Shown here in pieces: positions 8,139-16,176 of a stretch of DNA of 64,000 bases. The stretch is from the NCBI RefSeq assembly GCF_024171565.1, contig NZ_JALJZZ010000003.1:248001-312000 (forward strand). Reading direction: 5' to 3'. The stretch comes from Okibacterium sp. HSC-33S16. Its GTDB lineage: Bacteria > Actinomycetota > Actinomycetes > Actinomycetales > Microbacteriaceae. Position 1 is the stretch's first letter. Each line of letters begins with the position of its first letter. The notes under the pieces are model-generated. The model ran no database searches. It had not been told where the DNA came from and worked only from the letters and a program-made list of their open reading frames with translations. Position numbers and translations under genes: made by a program.

Positions 8139-9413
8139 ATGGACACAGCACGTTCGGATCTCGGGAGTGTCGGCGCATCGTGGGTTGGCCCGGTGAGCGG
8201 GCGCGGTCCCGGCTTCTCGCAGGGTGCCGAGTGGGCCCAGGGCTCCGGGCCCGGAGAGGGCTACGGGCCGCCGACCGGATTCCGCGGCCTGCCGCCCGCC
8301 GTTCGGCTCTGGTTGCCAGTGATTCTCTCGTTCCTCGTCCAGGTGCCGCCGACCCTCGTCATTCTCCTGCGCACCGGCCCGTACTCGCCGCTCGAAGCCA
8401 TCCTCGCCGCGGCGCTCGCCGTTGCCGGGCCGCTGGCCCTCATCGGCGCTCGGCGCTTTCCCGGGCCCGTCGTTGCCGCGGTCGCGGCGATCGCCGTTGC
8501 CGACCTCCTGACGACACCATTTGTCGGGCCACCCACGATCGCGCTCGGTTTCGCCATCCTCTCCGGCATCTTCCGCGGCACCCGAATCTGGGTGTACGCC
8601 TCCGTGGTCTCGGGTTGGCTGGTCGCCGTCTTTGTCGGGTCGATGCTCGGACTCGACTGGCATCCCGTGCGCGTCGCCCTGGCCACCGCCGGACTCGCCT
8701 TGCTCATCGCGATCGCCGAGGGCGCCCGGTCCCGCCGCCAGCACCTGCAGGAGGCACGGCGTCGCTCGCTCGAGCACCGCACGACCGTCGAGCAGGCCGA
8801 ACGCATGCGCATCGCGCGGGAGCTGCACGACGTGCTCGCCCACTCGTTGTCACAGATTTACGTCCAGGCGGGCATGGGCCTGCACCTCATGGATACTCAT
8901 CCCGAGAAGACCAGGGAATCGCTCGCCAACATCAAGACCTCGAGCAAGACGGCGCTCGATGAGGTGCGCGGGGTGCTCGCCTTCCTCCGCTCGGACACCA
9001 CCGACGCCGCGAGTCGCGTACCCGAACCTGACCTCGCCGCGCTGGCCCCGCTCGTCGAGTCGTTCCGGGCGCACGGCATTGAGGTGACGTTCGAGGACGC
9101 GGTCACTGAGCTGCCGCCGGCGCGCGTGCAGCTCGCGCTCTACCGCGTCGCGCAGGAGAGTCTCACCAACGTTCTTCGCCACTCCGGCGCCCAGACGGCG
9201 GCTGTTGTCCTCGAAGACGCAGGCGACAGCATCCGCTTACGTATCTCTGACGACGGAACGGGCCTGTCAGCGCACGCGCGCGAGGACATTCGCGGAAGCG
9301 GCCTGCTCGGCATGGCCGAACGGGTCACCCTGCTCGGCGGCACATTCGACGCCAGCGACGGACCCACCGGGGGCTTCGTGGTCACCGTGCAGGTGCCCAG
9401 GGAGCAGCCGTGA
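8139..9413 (+). CDS. Sensor histidine kinase, NarL/DesK type
   Basis: Membrane sensor kinase of 424 residues. About five hydrophobic segments occupy residues 50-190, with no large extracellular domain, so it probably senses membrane or intramembrane signals. The HisKA_3 dimerisation box RIARELHDVLAHSLSQI carries the phosphoacceptor His230; the ATPase domain shows ALYRVAQESLTNVLRHS (N box), ISDDGTGL (G1) and GSGLLGMAERV (G2). It overlaps the response regulator gene by GTGA, implying translational coupling. The inducing signal is unknown; close relatives include DesK-like and cell-envelope stress kinases. Confidence 0.93.
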   Translation: MDTARSDLGSVGASWVGPVSGRGPGFSQGAEWAQGSGPGEGYGPPTGFRGLPPAVRLWLPVILSFLVQVPPTLVILLRTGPYSPLEAILAAALAVAGPLALIGARRFPGPVVAAVAAIAVADLLTTPFVGPPTIALGFAILSGIFRGTRIWVYASVVSGWLVAVFVGSMLGLDWHPVRVALATAGLALLIAIAEGARSRRQHLQEARRRSLEHRTTVEQAERMRIARELHDVLAHSLSQIYVQAGMGLHLMDTHPEKTRESLANIKTSSKTALDEVRGVLAFLRSDTTDAASRVPEPDLAALAPLVESFRAHGIEVTFEDAVTELPPARVQLALYRVAQESLTNVLRHSGAQTAAVVLEDAGDSIRLRISDDGTGLSAHAREDIRGSGLLGMAERVTLLGGTFDASDGPTGGFVVTVQVPREQP

Positions 9414-10078
9414 CGCTCCGCGTGGTGCTGGCAGACGACCAGCAGCTCATTCGGGCCGGGTTTCGGGCGCTGCTCGAGGCGGAGCCCGATATCGATGTTG
9501 TCGGTGAAGCAGCGACGGGAACGGATGCTGTCGCTCTCGTTCGCGCGGAACGTCCCGACGTCGTCTTAATGGACATTCGAATGCCGGATGGCGATGGGCT
9601 GTGGGCAACCGAGCAGATCACCGCGGCACCCGAGCTCGGCGGAACGCACATTGTCGTGGTCACGACCTTCGAACTCGACGAATACGTGGCCCAGGCGATC
9701 GCAGCGGGAGCGAGCGGGTTTCTCGTGAAGGACACCGAGCCGGTCGAGCTCATCCGCTCGGTGCGGGTGGCCGCTGCGGGTGACGCCCTGCTCTCACCGA
9801 CCGTGACCCGGCGACTGCTCGAACGGATCTCGGGTGGCCTCGTCGCGCCGCGGTCGGTCGACGGCCTGCGCGATCTGACCGAGCGGGAGCGTGAGGTGAT
9901 GGTGCTCGTTGCTGCCGGGCTGTCGAACGAGGAGATCGGCGCGCGGCTGTTCCTCAGCCCGCTGACCGCGAAGACGCATGTGTCGCGCATCCTCACCAAG
10001 CTCGGTGCCCGCGACCGGGTGCAGCTCGTGGTGCTCGCCTACGAGAGCGGACTCGTCACTCCCGGCCTCTCGGCGTAA
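9410..10078 (+). CDS. Response regulator, NarL/LuxR family
   Basis: 222-residue DNA-binding response regulator, partner of the preceding kinase. The receiver domain (residues 1-120) has the acidic pair ADDQ, phosphoacceptor Asp55 in VVLMDIRMPDGDG and the lysine in GFLVKDTEP. The C-terminal LuxR helix-turn-helix starts at LTEREREVMVLVAAGLSNEE and ends VSRILTKLGARDRVQLV. GTG start overlaps the kinase stop codon. The phased TACTC repeats upstream of the kinase are candidate binding sites for autoregulation, which is inference. Confidence 0.95.
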   Translation: MTLRVVLADDQQLIRAGFRALLEAEPDIDVVGEAATGTDAVALVRAERPDVVLMDIRMPDGDGLWATEQITAAPELGGTHIVVVTTFELDEYVAQAIAAGASGFLVKDTEPVELIRSVRVAAAGDALLSPTVTRRLLERISGGLVAPRSVDGLRDLTEREREVMVLVAAGLSNEEIGARLFLSPLTAKTHVSRILTKLGARDRVQLVVLAYESGLVTPGLSA

Positions 10079-10209
10079 CGGCGACGGCTCGAGTCGTTCG
10101 CCAGGAGTACGAGGGATTCGTTCCCGCGGCAGATTCGCCGACTGAGGCAGGCGGGGAGAGTGGGGGTACCCGGTTCCGCCGGAACCGCTCGACGAAAAGA
10201 GACTCCCTC

Positions 10210-10518
10210 ATGCTTACAACACTGACCAGCACTGCCCTGCAGATGCACCCCGGCTGGGGCCCCGGCGCTGGCCCCGGCTTTCCCTGGCTCTTCCTGGTGA
10301 TCCCGCTGTTCTGGATCGTCGTTCTCGGTGTGCTGTTCGCTGTCCTCGGCCGCCGCTGGCGTCGATCGTCGCCGCCGTGGGCGATGGCGCACCAGGCCGG
10401 TCGCAGCGCCGAAGCAACCCTGGCCGAACGGTTCGCCAACGGAGACATCGAGGAGACCGAATACCGGGCGCGACTTGAGGTGATCAGGACGCACAATCCG
10501 GGGCCGGGCCAGAACTAG
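10210..10518 (+). CDS. Small SHOCT-domain membrane protein
   Basis: 102-residue protein. One membrane segment (about residues 22-48, FPWLFLVIPLFWIVVLGVLF) is followed by a cytoplasmic short C-terminal SHOCT-type motif, TLAERFANGDIEETEYRARL. SHOCT motifs are short oligomerisation-type elements common at the ends of actinobacterial membrane proteins; no activity is known. A weak AGAG lies before the ATG, and a small hairpin (10171-10187, arms CGGTTCC/GGAACCG) lies in the leader. It follows the two-component pair, and might be part of its regulon, but this is only proximity. Confidence 0.75.
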   Translation: MLTTLTSTALQMHPGWGPGAGPGFPWLFLVIPLFWIVVLGVLFAVLGRRWRRSSPPWAMAHQAGRSAEATLAERFANGDIEETEYRARLEVIRTHNPGPGQN

Positions 10519-10580
10519 CCGCCCAGGCCACGAGGCACCCCATCAGCGGCGCAACTCGACGGCGCCCAGCGAGGGAGCGG

Positions 10581-10853
10581 TCAGGCGGTGGCGAACCGCT
10601 TCGCCGACCTCTCCTTCGCCTTGGCCGCCTCCACCTCACGGTCTTTCGGCGGTGCCGTGGTCACGAGGTCTTCGAGCAGATGCCTCGTGACATGGGCAAT
10701 TTCCACAACGGCCCGATCGAACGCCTCAGCGTTTGCCTTCGACGGCCTGGTTGAGCCACTGACTTTGCGCACGAACTGTAACGCCGCGGCGTGCACCTCG
10801 TCGTCGGTGGCTTCCGGCTCAAAGTTGTGGAGTTGGTGGATGTTTCTGCACAT
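10581..10853 (-). CDS. DUF2277 family protein
   Basis: 90-residue protein that starts MCRNIHQLHNFEP, the signature of the DUF2277 family, followed by EVHAAALQFVRKVSG and a charged C-terminus (KDREVEAAKAKERSAKRF). Small soluble protein of unknown function; the Cys-x-x-x-His start could bind metal, which is speculation. A GAGG ribosome binding site precedes the ATG. Only 9 bases downstream of the VOC gene on the same strand, so they likely form one transcript. Confidence 0.85.
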   Translation of the reverse strand: MCRNIHQLHNFEPEATDDEVHAAALQFVRKVSGSTRPSKANAEAFDRAVVEIAHVTRHLLEDLVTTAPPKDREVEAAKAKERSAKRFATA

Positions 10854-10862
10854 GGCACGACC

Positions 10863-11306
10863 TCACATCGAATCAGGGGAATTGCTCTCGGCCGCTGCAG
10901 CCGCGCCAGAGATGTTGACAAGCCACTCGACGCCGAAACGGTCAACGAGCATGCCGAAGCTGTCGCCCCACGGTGCCCTGGTGAGCGGCTCAGAAATCGT
11001 GCCGCCCGTCGCCAGACCCTCGAAAAATCCGGTCAACGCCGTTTCATCGTCACCGCTGAGCGAGATCGAGCCGTTCGAGCCGGATGACTCCATGCCAGCC
11101 GGGATATCGCTGCCCATGAGCACGAGCCCGTTCGGTGCGTCAATCTGGCCGTGCATGATCTTCTCGTCGTCGTCCGGATCGCCGCTGCCGCCGAAATCAG
11201 CAAACGTGTTCAGGGTGAGCGTTCCGCCGAACACCGACGCGTAAAACGTCATCGCCTCGCGTGCGGTGGACTCAAAATGAAGGTAGGGGTTCAAGACCAC
11301 GGACAT
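10863..11306 (-). CDS. VOC/PhnB-like glyoxalase-fold protein
   Basis: 147-residue protein of the PhnB-like branch of the vicinal oxygen chelate superfamily. Seen: LNPYLHFESTAREAMTFYAS and VFGGTL at the N-terminus, KIMHGQIDAPNGLVLMGSD in the middle, and WGDSFGMLVDRFGVEWLVNI at the C-terminus. Many members bind a metal and small ligand; the substrate of this subgroup is not known. AGGAGG precedes the ATG at 11306. First gene of a probable two-gene unit with the DUF2277 gene. Confidence 0.85.
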   Translation of the reverse strand: MSVVLNPYLHFESTAREAMTFYASVFGGTLTLNTFADFGGSGDPDDDEKIMHGQIDAPNGLVLMGSDIPAGMESSGSNGSISLSGDDETALTGFFEGLATGGTISEPLTRAPWGDSFGMLVDRFGVEWLVNISGAAAAAESNSPDSM

Positions 11307-11387
11307 GTGTGACCTCCTCGTCGACAGTTCCTCATCGAAGCTGCTGCGACGATTATCGCCCCGTCGTCGCGAAAAGGCGAGCGCGGG

Positions 11388-11855
11388 TCAGGAGGAGAAC
11401 TGGGCCTCGGGCTGGTTCTCCACCGCGGCGTGGATCCGTTCGCGCATGTCGGCCGACATGGGCGGGAGCTCGCTCACCGGGAACCACGCGGCTTCGGTAT
11501 TCTCGCCGTCGGCGGGCGCCGGGGTGCCGGAGTCGTACCGCAGCCGGAAGACAAGGTCGAGGTACTGGCTCTGGTCACCGTTCGGGTAAACCACCGGATC
11601 GGTCACGCCGACCCGGACCAGGCGCTCAACGGTTGCCCGAACATCCGCTTCCTCAAGAACTTCGCGCCACGCGGCTGTTGCGGGCTGTTCTCCCGGGTCG
11701 ATGATGCCGGTGACCGGTGTCCACTCACTGGTGTCGGCGCGGCGCACCAAGAGAACGTCTTCGCCGCGAAAGACGACCGCCGTCACACCGGAGAGCCACA
11801 GCGGGTCGTTTCCGATCTTTTCGCGCAGGGCAAGGACGAAGTCTGGTGTGGGCAT
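11388..11855 (-). CDS. NUDIX hydrolase
   Basis: 155-residue NUDIX pyrophosphohydrolase. The Nudix box is GIIDPGEQPATAAWREVLEE followed by ADV; the REVLEE metal-binding core is intact, while the usual glycine after EE is replaced. The start MPTPDFVLALREKIG is typical of an actinobacterial NUDIX family. TAGAGT lies 7 nt before ATG 11855 (reverse strand 11868-11863), which favours this start over the GTG at 11864. Substrate unknown; family members act on nucleotides or nucleotide sugars. Confidence 0.87.
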   Translation of the reverse strand: MPTPDFVLALREKIGNDPLWLSGVTAVVFRGEDVLLVRRADTSEWTPVTGIIDPGEQPATAAWREVLEEADVRATVERLVRVGVTDPVVYPNGDQSQYLDLVFRLRYDSGTPAPADGENTEAAWFPVSELPPMSADMRERIHAAVENQPEAQFSS

Positions 11856-11891
11856 GGGGGACACTCTAGAACATCCCGGATGGCGAGCCAG

Positions 11892-13283
11892 TCAGGCCGA
11901 GCGGGCGACCTCAAGAGCATGACGAACGGCCTCAATCGAGGTACGGATGTCATCGGCATCCGTTGACCAGTTGCTCACGGAGATGCGCAGAATGTCGCGA
12001 CCCTGCCAGTGCGACCCCGACATCCAGACCGTTCCATCCGAGATGAGCTGCTGGGTGACGGCGCGCGTCAGCTCATCGGAGCCGAAGGCCAGGCACACCT
12101 GGGTGAAGACGACGTCGTTGAGAACCTCGACACCCGGAATCGCGGCGAGTCCGGTCGCGAGCCTGGACGCCGTGTCGGCCAGCCGCTCGACAAGCTCAAC
12201 GGTTCCTGAGCGGCCGAGTGACCGGAGGGCTGCCCACACCGGCACGCCACGCGCGCGCCGGGAGAGCTCGGGAACCTTCTCCCACGGATCTCCCGGGCCC
12301 GTTGTGTCAGCCGGAAGGTAGTCGGTGTGCACGCCAAAAGTGGACCGTGACACCTCGGGTCTGGCCACGATCGCGATTCCGCAGTCGTACGGCACGTTGA
12401 GGGTTTTGTGGGCGTCTGTCGCCCACGAATCGGCGGTCTCGATCCCGTCAAGGTGATTCCGATAACGCGGGCTCGCGGCGGCCCACAGTCCGAACGCGCC
12501 GTCAACGTGAACCCACGCACCGTGTTCGTGCGCCTGCCGGATCGTCTCTCGCATCGGGTCGAACGCACCCGAGTGGAGGTTACCCGCCTGGAGGCAGACG
12601 ATGAGGGGGCCATCGACCGAGCCGAGGGCATCCGTCATCGCCGTGTCAATCAGACGACCCTGATCATCGACCGGCACCGTCGTTGGAGTGCCGAGGCCGA
12701 GGTAGCGCAGGGCAAGGTCGAGGGAGGCGTGACGCTCCTCGCCGACGAGCACGGTGATGCGGGGAGAGCCGCTGAGGCCGTCGACGTCGAGGTTCCAGCC
12801 GGCGGCATTGAGGACGGCTTTTCGGCCGGCGGCCACCCCGACAAAATTGGCCATGGTCGCGCCGGTGGTGAATCCGACGTCCGAGTGCGACGGGAGGCCG
12901 AGCAGGTCGAGCAGCCACTCACCGGCGGCCTGTTCGATGGCCGCGGTCGACGGCGACGCGTAACGGAGTGCGCTGTTCTGGTCCCAGGCGCTGACGAGCC
13001 AGTCCGACGCCAGCGCGGCCGGCAGGGTGCCGCCGATGACCCAGCCGAAGAAGCGTCCGGATGGCATGGCCATGAGCCCCGGTTCGGCGAAGGTGACAAG
13101 TTCCTCGACGACGTCTGTGGGGTCGGTCGGCTGCTCGGGCAGCGGTGTTGAGAAGTGGCGGGCAACGTCGTCCGCGCCCTGTTGGGGTCGAACCGGCCGG
13201 GTGGGCACAGAGGCGAGCCACTCGCTCGCGTGCTGGTGTGCTTTCTCGAGCGGTTCGCGATAGGCCTCAGGGTTCGCTGCCAC
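11892..13283 (-). CDS. PLP-dependent decarboxylase/aminotransferase-fold protein
   Basis: 463-residue pyridoxal-phosphate enzyme of the group II (aromatic-L-amino-acid/glutamate) decarboxylase family. Seen: LLGLPSHSDVGFTTGATMAN (phosphate-binding region), HVDGAFGLWAA (Asp contacting the pyridine nitrogen) and SWATDAHKTLNVPYDCG with the Schiff-base Lys. The substrate amino acid cannot be read from the sequence. GTG 13283 is chosen because TACCCT is 7 nt upstream; the open frame upstream overlaps the divergent peptidase and is not typical protein. Promoter regions of the two divergent genes share 75 bases. Confidence 0.87.
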   Translation of the reverse strand: MAANPEAYREPLEKAHQHASEWLASVPTRPVRPQQGADDVARHFSTPLPEQPTDPTDVVEELVTFAEPGLMAMPSGRFFGWVIGGTLPAALASDWLVSAWDQNSALRYASPSTAAIEQAAGEWLLDLLGLPSHSDVGFTTGATMANFVGVAAGRKAVLNAAGWNLDVDGLSGSPRITVLVGEERHASLDLALRYLGLGTPTTVPVDDQGRLIDTAMTDALGSVDGPLIVCLQAGNLHSGAFDPMRETIRQAHEHGAWVHVDGAFGLWAAASPRYRNHLDGIETADSWATDAHKTLNVPYDCGIAIVARPEVSRSTFGVHTDYLPADTTGPGDPWEKVPELSRRARGVPVWAALRSLGRSGTVELVERLADTASRLATGLAAIPGVEVLNDVVFTQVCLAFGSDELTRAVTQQLISDGTVWMSGSHWQGRDILRISVSNWSTDADDIRTSIEAVRHALEVARSA

Positions 13284-13290
13284 GCTGTCG

Positions 13291-13296
13291 AGGGTA
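13291..13296 (-). promoter_or_regulatory. -10 box for leaderless PLP-enzyme mRNA
   Basis: TACCCT on the reverse strand, 7 nt before the GTG at 13283, in the divergent gap. Confidence 0.45.
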
Positions 13297-13345
13297 GACC
13301 CGCGGCCGGGGCGAGCAACAGCCCTTCGGCGCAGCTGGTGCCGTT

Positions 13346-13351
13346 TAGGCT
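13346..13351 (+). promoter_or_regulatory. -10 box for leaderless prolyl oligopeptidase mRNA
   Basis: TAGGCT, 7 nt before the ATG at 13359; no ribosome binding site. Confidence 0.55.
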
Positions 13352-13358
13352 GAGAGCC

Positions 13359-15404
13359 ATGACGTCCGTCGAGCATCACGATCCGTATTCCTGGCTGGAA
13401 GAAATCGACGCCAGCGCCGCACTCGACTGGGTGCGCGCTCGCAACGCCGGAACCGAATCGACCCTCGCCGCAACGCCCCAGTTCGCTCACACCGAAGCTC
13501 GCGTGCTGTCGGTTCTGGACTCAGACGCCAAAATTCCGATGGTGCAGAAGATCGGCGAGTTCTACTACAACTTGTGGCGTGACGCTCGGCACGAGCGCGG
13601 GCTCTGGCGGCGGACGACGCTCACCGAGTACCGCACCGAGGAGCCACAGTGGGAGACGGTGCTCGACCTTGACGCGCTCAATGCCGCCGAGGGTGAGGAC
13701 TGGGTGTGGCACGGCGCCTCGGTGCTACGGCCGGGCTACCGCAGAGCGCTTATCGACCTGTCACACGGCGGCTCCGACGCAGACGTGACGCGCGAGTTCG
13801 ACCTGGTCACCCTCAGCTTTGTCGACCCAGACGACGGCGGCTTCTTTCGTCCGGAAGGCAAGGGCAGCCTCGGCTGGATCGACGACGACACCGTCTACCT
13901 TTCCTCTGACCTGGGCGAGAACGCCGTCACGACGTCGGGGTACCCTCGCATCGCGAAGAGGTGGCGGCGCGGAACCCCGCTCGATTCCGCCGAGATCGTC
14001 TTTGAGGGTGACCTGACCGACGTGTCTGTCGGGGCATTCCGCAGCCACACGCCCGGTTACATCCGTGACTTTGTGTATCGAGGAACGACGTTCTACACCT
14101 CAGACATGTACGTCGACGTCGATGGCACCCTGACGAAGATCGACGTGCCTGCCTCGGCCGAGATTGGATTCTCCCGCGAGTGGCTGGTGGTCGAACTCCG
14201 CGATGACTGGGAGCTCGACGGCGCCGTCTATCGGTCCGGGTCACTGCTCTCAGCACCGTTCGATGCCTTCGTTGCGGGGGATCGCCGGGTTGAGGTGGTC
14301 TTCGAACCGACCGCAACCACGTCGCTGGCCGGCGCAACCTGGACCCGCAATTACCTCGTCCTCACTGTTCTCGACGACGTCACCAGTCGCGTGCATGTGA
14401 TGACGCGAACGGATGCCACGTGGCAGCGCAGTGAATTTGTCGGTGCGCCCGAATTCGGTACGGTCCAGATCGCTGCCGTCGATTCCGATGAGAGTGATGA
14501 CGTCTGGCTCGTGACCACCGACTACCTGACGCCGACCACCCTGGCATTAGTGACCGTCGGTGACCGAACGACGCCGCCCGAGAAGCTCAAAAGCCAGCCG
14601 GAATTCTTCGACACAACCGGGCTCAGGATCGACCAGCACTTTGCGACGTCAGACGACGGTACCCGCGTGCCGTACTTTGTGGTGCGGCCAGAGGACCTGG
14701 TTTTCGACGGCACGACACCGACGCTGCTCTACGGCTATGGCGGATTCGAGGTCTCGCTCACTCCCGGCTACTCCGGCTCGCTCGGCCGGGGCTGGCTTGA
14801 GCAGGGTGGTGTCTACGTTGTCGCGAACATCCGGGGTGGTGGCGAGTACGGGCCGCTCTGGCACCAGGCGGCGCTTCGGGAGAACCGGCACCGGGCGTTC
14901 GAGGATTTCGCGGCGGTCGCTCGCGACCTCGCCGCGCGCGGCGTGGCATCCGCTTCGCATTTAGGAATCCAGGGTGGTTCGAACGGCGGTTTGCTGACCG
15001 GGAATATGCTCGTGCAGTATCCGGAGCTCTTCGGGGCGGTGGTCATCCAGGTTCCGCTACTGGATATGAAGCGGTACTCGCACCTGCTGGCGGGTGCGTC
15101 CTGGATTGCAGAGTATGGCGACCCGGATGATCCCGCTGATTGGGCGTTTTTGCAGACGTTCTCGCCGTATCACCTGTTCGATCCGGCACGGGAGTACCCG
15201 CCGGTGCTGTTCACAACGTCGACGCGTGACGATCGTGTGCATCCGGGTCACGCGCGCAAAATGGCGGCGCGCATGATCGATGCGGGCAAGGATGTGACCT
15301 ACTTCGAGAACATCGAGGGTGGACATGGGGGAGCGGCCACCAATCTACAATCGGCGCATATGTCGGCATTGGCATACCGTTTTCTGGCGGAGCGGCTGGC
15401 ATAG
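13359..15404 (+). CDS. Prolyl oligopeptidase family serine peptidase (S9)
   Basis: 681-residue peptidase that would cut short proline-containing peptides. An N-terminal beta-propeller (about residues 60-400) precedes the alpha/beta-hydrolase domain. Catalytic Ser541 lies in GIQGGSNGGLL; the expected Asp and His lie in TSTRDDRVHPGHARK and ENIEGGHGGA. No signal peptide, so cytoplasmic. The start at ATG 13359 gives MTSVEHHDPYSWLEEIDASA, the usual S9A opening. A second S9 peptidase, of the oligopeptidase B branch, is at 51-53 kb. Confidence 0.93.
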   Translation: MTSVEHHDPYSWLEEIDASAALDWVRARNAGTESTLAATPQFAHTEARVLSVLDSDAKIPMVQKIGEFYYNLWRDARHERGLWRRTTLTEYRTEEPQWETVLDLDALNAAEGEDWVWHGASVLRPGYRRALIDLSHGGSDADVTREFDLVTLSFVDPDDGGFFRPEGKGSLGWIDDDTVYLSSDLGENAVTTSGYPRIAKRWRRGTPLDSAEIVFEGDLTDVSVGAFRSHTPGYIRDFVYRGTTFYTSDMYVDVDGTLTKIDVPASAEIGFSREWLVVELRDDWELDGAVYRSGSLLSAPFDAFVAGDRRVEVVFEPTATTSLAGATWTRNYLVLTVLDDVTSRVHVMTRTDATWQRSEFVGAPEFGTVQIAAVDSDESDDVWLVTTDYLTPTTLALVTVGDRTTPPEKLKSQPEFFDTTGLRIDQHFATSDDGTRVPYFVVRPEDLVFDGTTPTLLYGYGGFEVSLTPGYSGSLGRGWLEQGGVYVVANIRGGGEYGPLWHQAALRENRHRAFEDFAAVARDLAARGVASASHLGIQGGSNGGLLTGNMLVQYPELFGAVVIQVPLLDMKRYSHLLAGASWIAEYGDPDDPADWAFLQTFSPYHLFDPAREYPPVLFTTSTRDDRVHPGHARKMAARMIDAGKDVTYFENIEGGHGGAATNLQSAHMSALAYRFLAERLA

Positions 15405-15477
15405 AGCCAGATCACCGATTGGCAACGATCAGCCGCTGAAGGGTGCGGAAGCCCGGCGTCGCCTGTCACTGTCACAG

Positions 15478-15491
15478 GGTGATCGATCACC
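15478..15491. promoter_or_regulatory. 14-base perfect palindrome before a lipoprotein gene
   Basis: GGTGATCGATCACC ends 2 bases before the ATG at 15494. It could be an operator over a leaderless start or chance; nothing else supports a role. Confidence 0.25.
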
Positions 15492-15493
15492 GG

Positions 15494-16063
15494 ATGAGGT
15501 TGAAGCGTGGCGGGCTGGCCGTCGGTGTGCTGCTCTGCATTCTTGTGACTGGATGCGGATTTGGTGGGTTCGGCACGGTGTGCACAGCGATCGGCTATAT
15601 CAACACGGTGAAGATTGAGCTTGTCGGCGATGTGTCGGATGTCGGCAGCGTGCGTCTCTGCGATGGCGATGATGTGTGTTCGGCCACGGACGATGAGCTT
15701 GCGGTTCTCTCGGAGGATGAGCCGCTGGTCAGTGTCCAGCCGGATGACGTGAGCGAGCTTCCCGGGTCGCCGGCCTCCCCCTCGCGCTCGCCGGTGCCCT
15801 CACTTCCACCCTCGACCTCGGGGTCACCCTCGACCTCACCGGAGCTGATGACGCCGTACATTGTGCGTCACGCTGGCGGTGCCGACTGGGTGGTCGAGAT
15901 GCCGTTCGGCTCGCCCGATGAGGTCACAATCTCTGTGTTGCGTTTGGACGGGAGCAGCGTCGGCGAAGTGGTCACCGATCTCGAGTGGAAGAGAGTTGGC
16001 GGCACCGAACAGTGTGGAGGTCCGATGGAGGCGGGTCCGGTCACGGTTTTCCTCTCTGCCTGA
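15494..16063 (+). CDS. Hypothetical lipoprotein
   Basis: 189-residue protein with a clear lipoprotein signal: basic MRLKRGG, a hydrophobic run and lipobox LVTGC. The mature part starts GFGGFGTVC, includes two Cys pairs (TVCTA, RLCDGDDVC) that may form disulfides, then a Ser/Pro-rich linker (about residues 105-130) and a C-terminal globular part ending in a Cys-containing segment. I do not recognise the family. Expected to be anchored on the outer face of the membrane. ATG 15494 chosen because the signal peptide begins there. Confidence 0.72.
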   Translation: MRLKRGGLAVGVLLCILVTGCGFGGFGTVCTAIGYINTVKIELVGDVSDVGSVRLCDGDDVCSATDDELAVLSEDEPLVSVQPDDVSELPGSPASPSRSPVPSLPPSTSGSPSTSPELMTPYIVRHAGGADWVVEMPFGSPDEVTISVLRLDGSSVGEVVTDLEWKRVGGTEQCGGPMEAGPVTVFLSA

Positions 16064-16095
16064 TCACGCCCCCCTCTCTGTGACCAAAGTCTTGC

Positions 16096-16111
16096 TCGAA
16101 CAAGCGATCGA
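16096..16111. promoter_or_regulatory. lexA box: LexA (SOS)-box-like site
   Basis: TCGAACAAGCGATCGA matches the actinobacterial LexA consensus TCGAAC-N4-GTTCGA at all but one position. It lies 66 bases before the DUF222-HNH start codon. Confidence 0.5.
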
Positions 16112-16176
16112 AGGAACTTCTCCGCAGCTTGACTCCGACTCGAACGGATGTCGGTGGTGGGGTGTTCACTTGGAGT

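Noticed and set aside
15478-15491. 14-base palindrome as a firm operator
   Set aside because: Perfect but short and GATC-based, and unsupported by a neighbouring regulator; kept only as a low-confidence feature.
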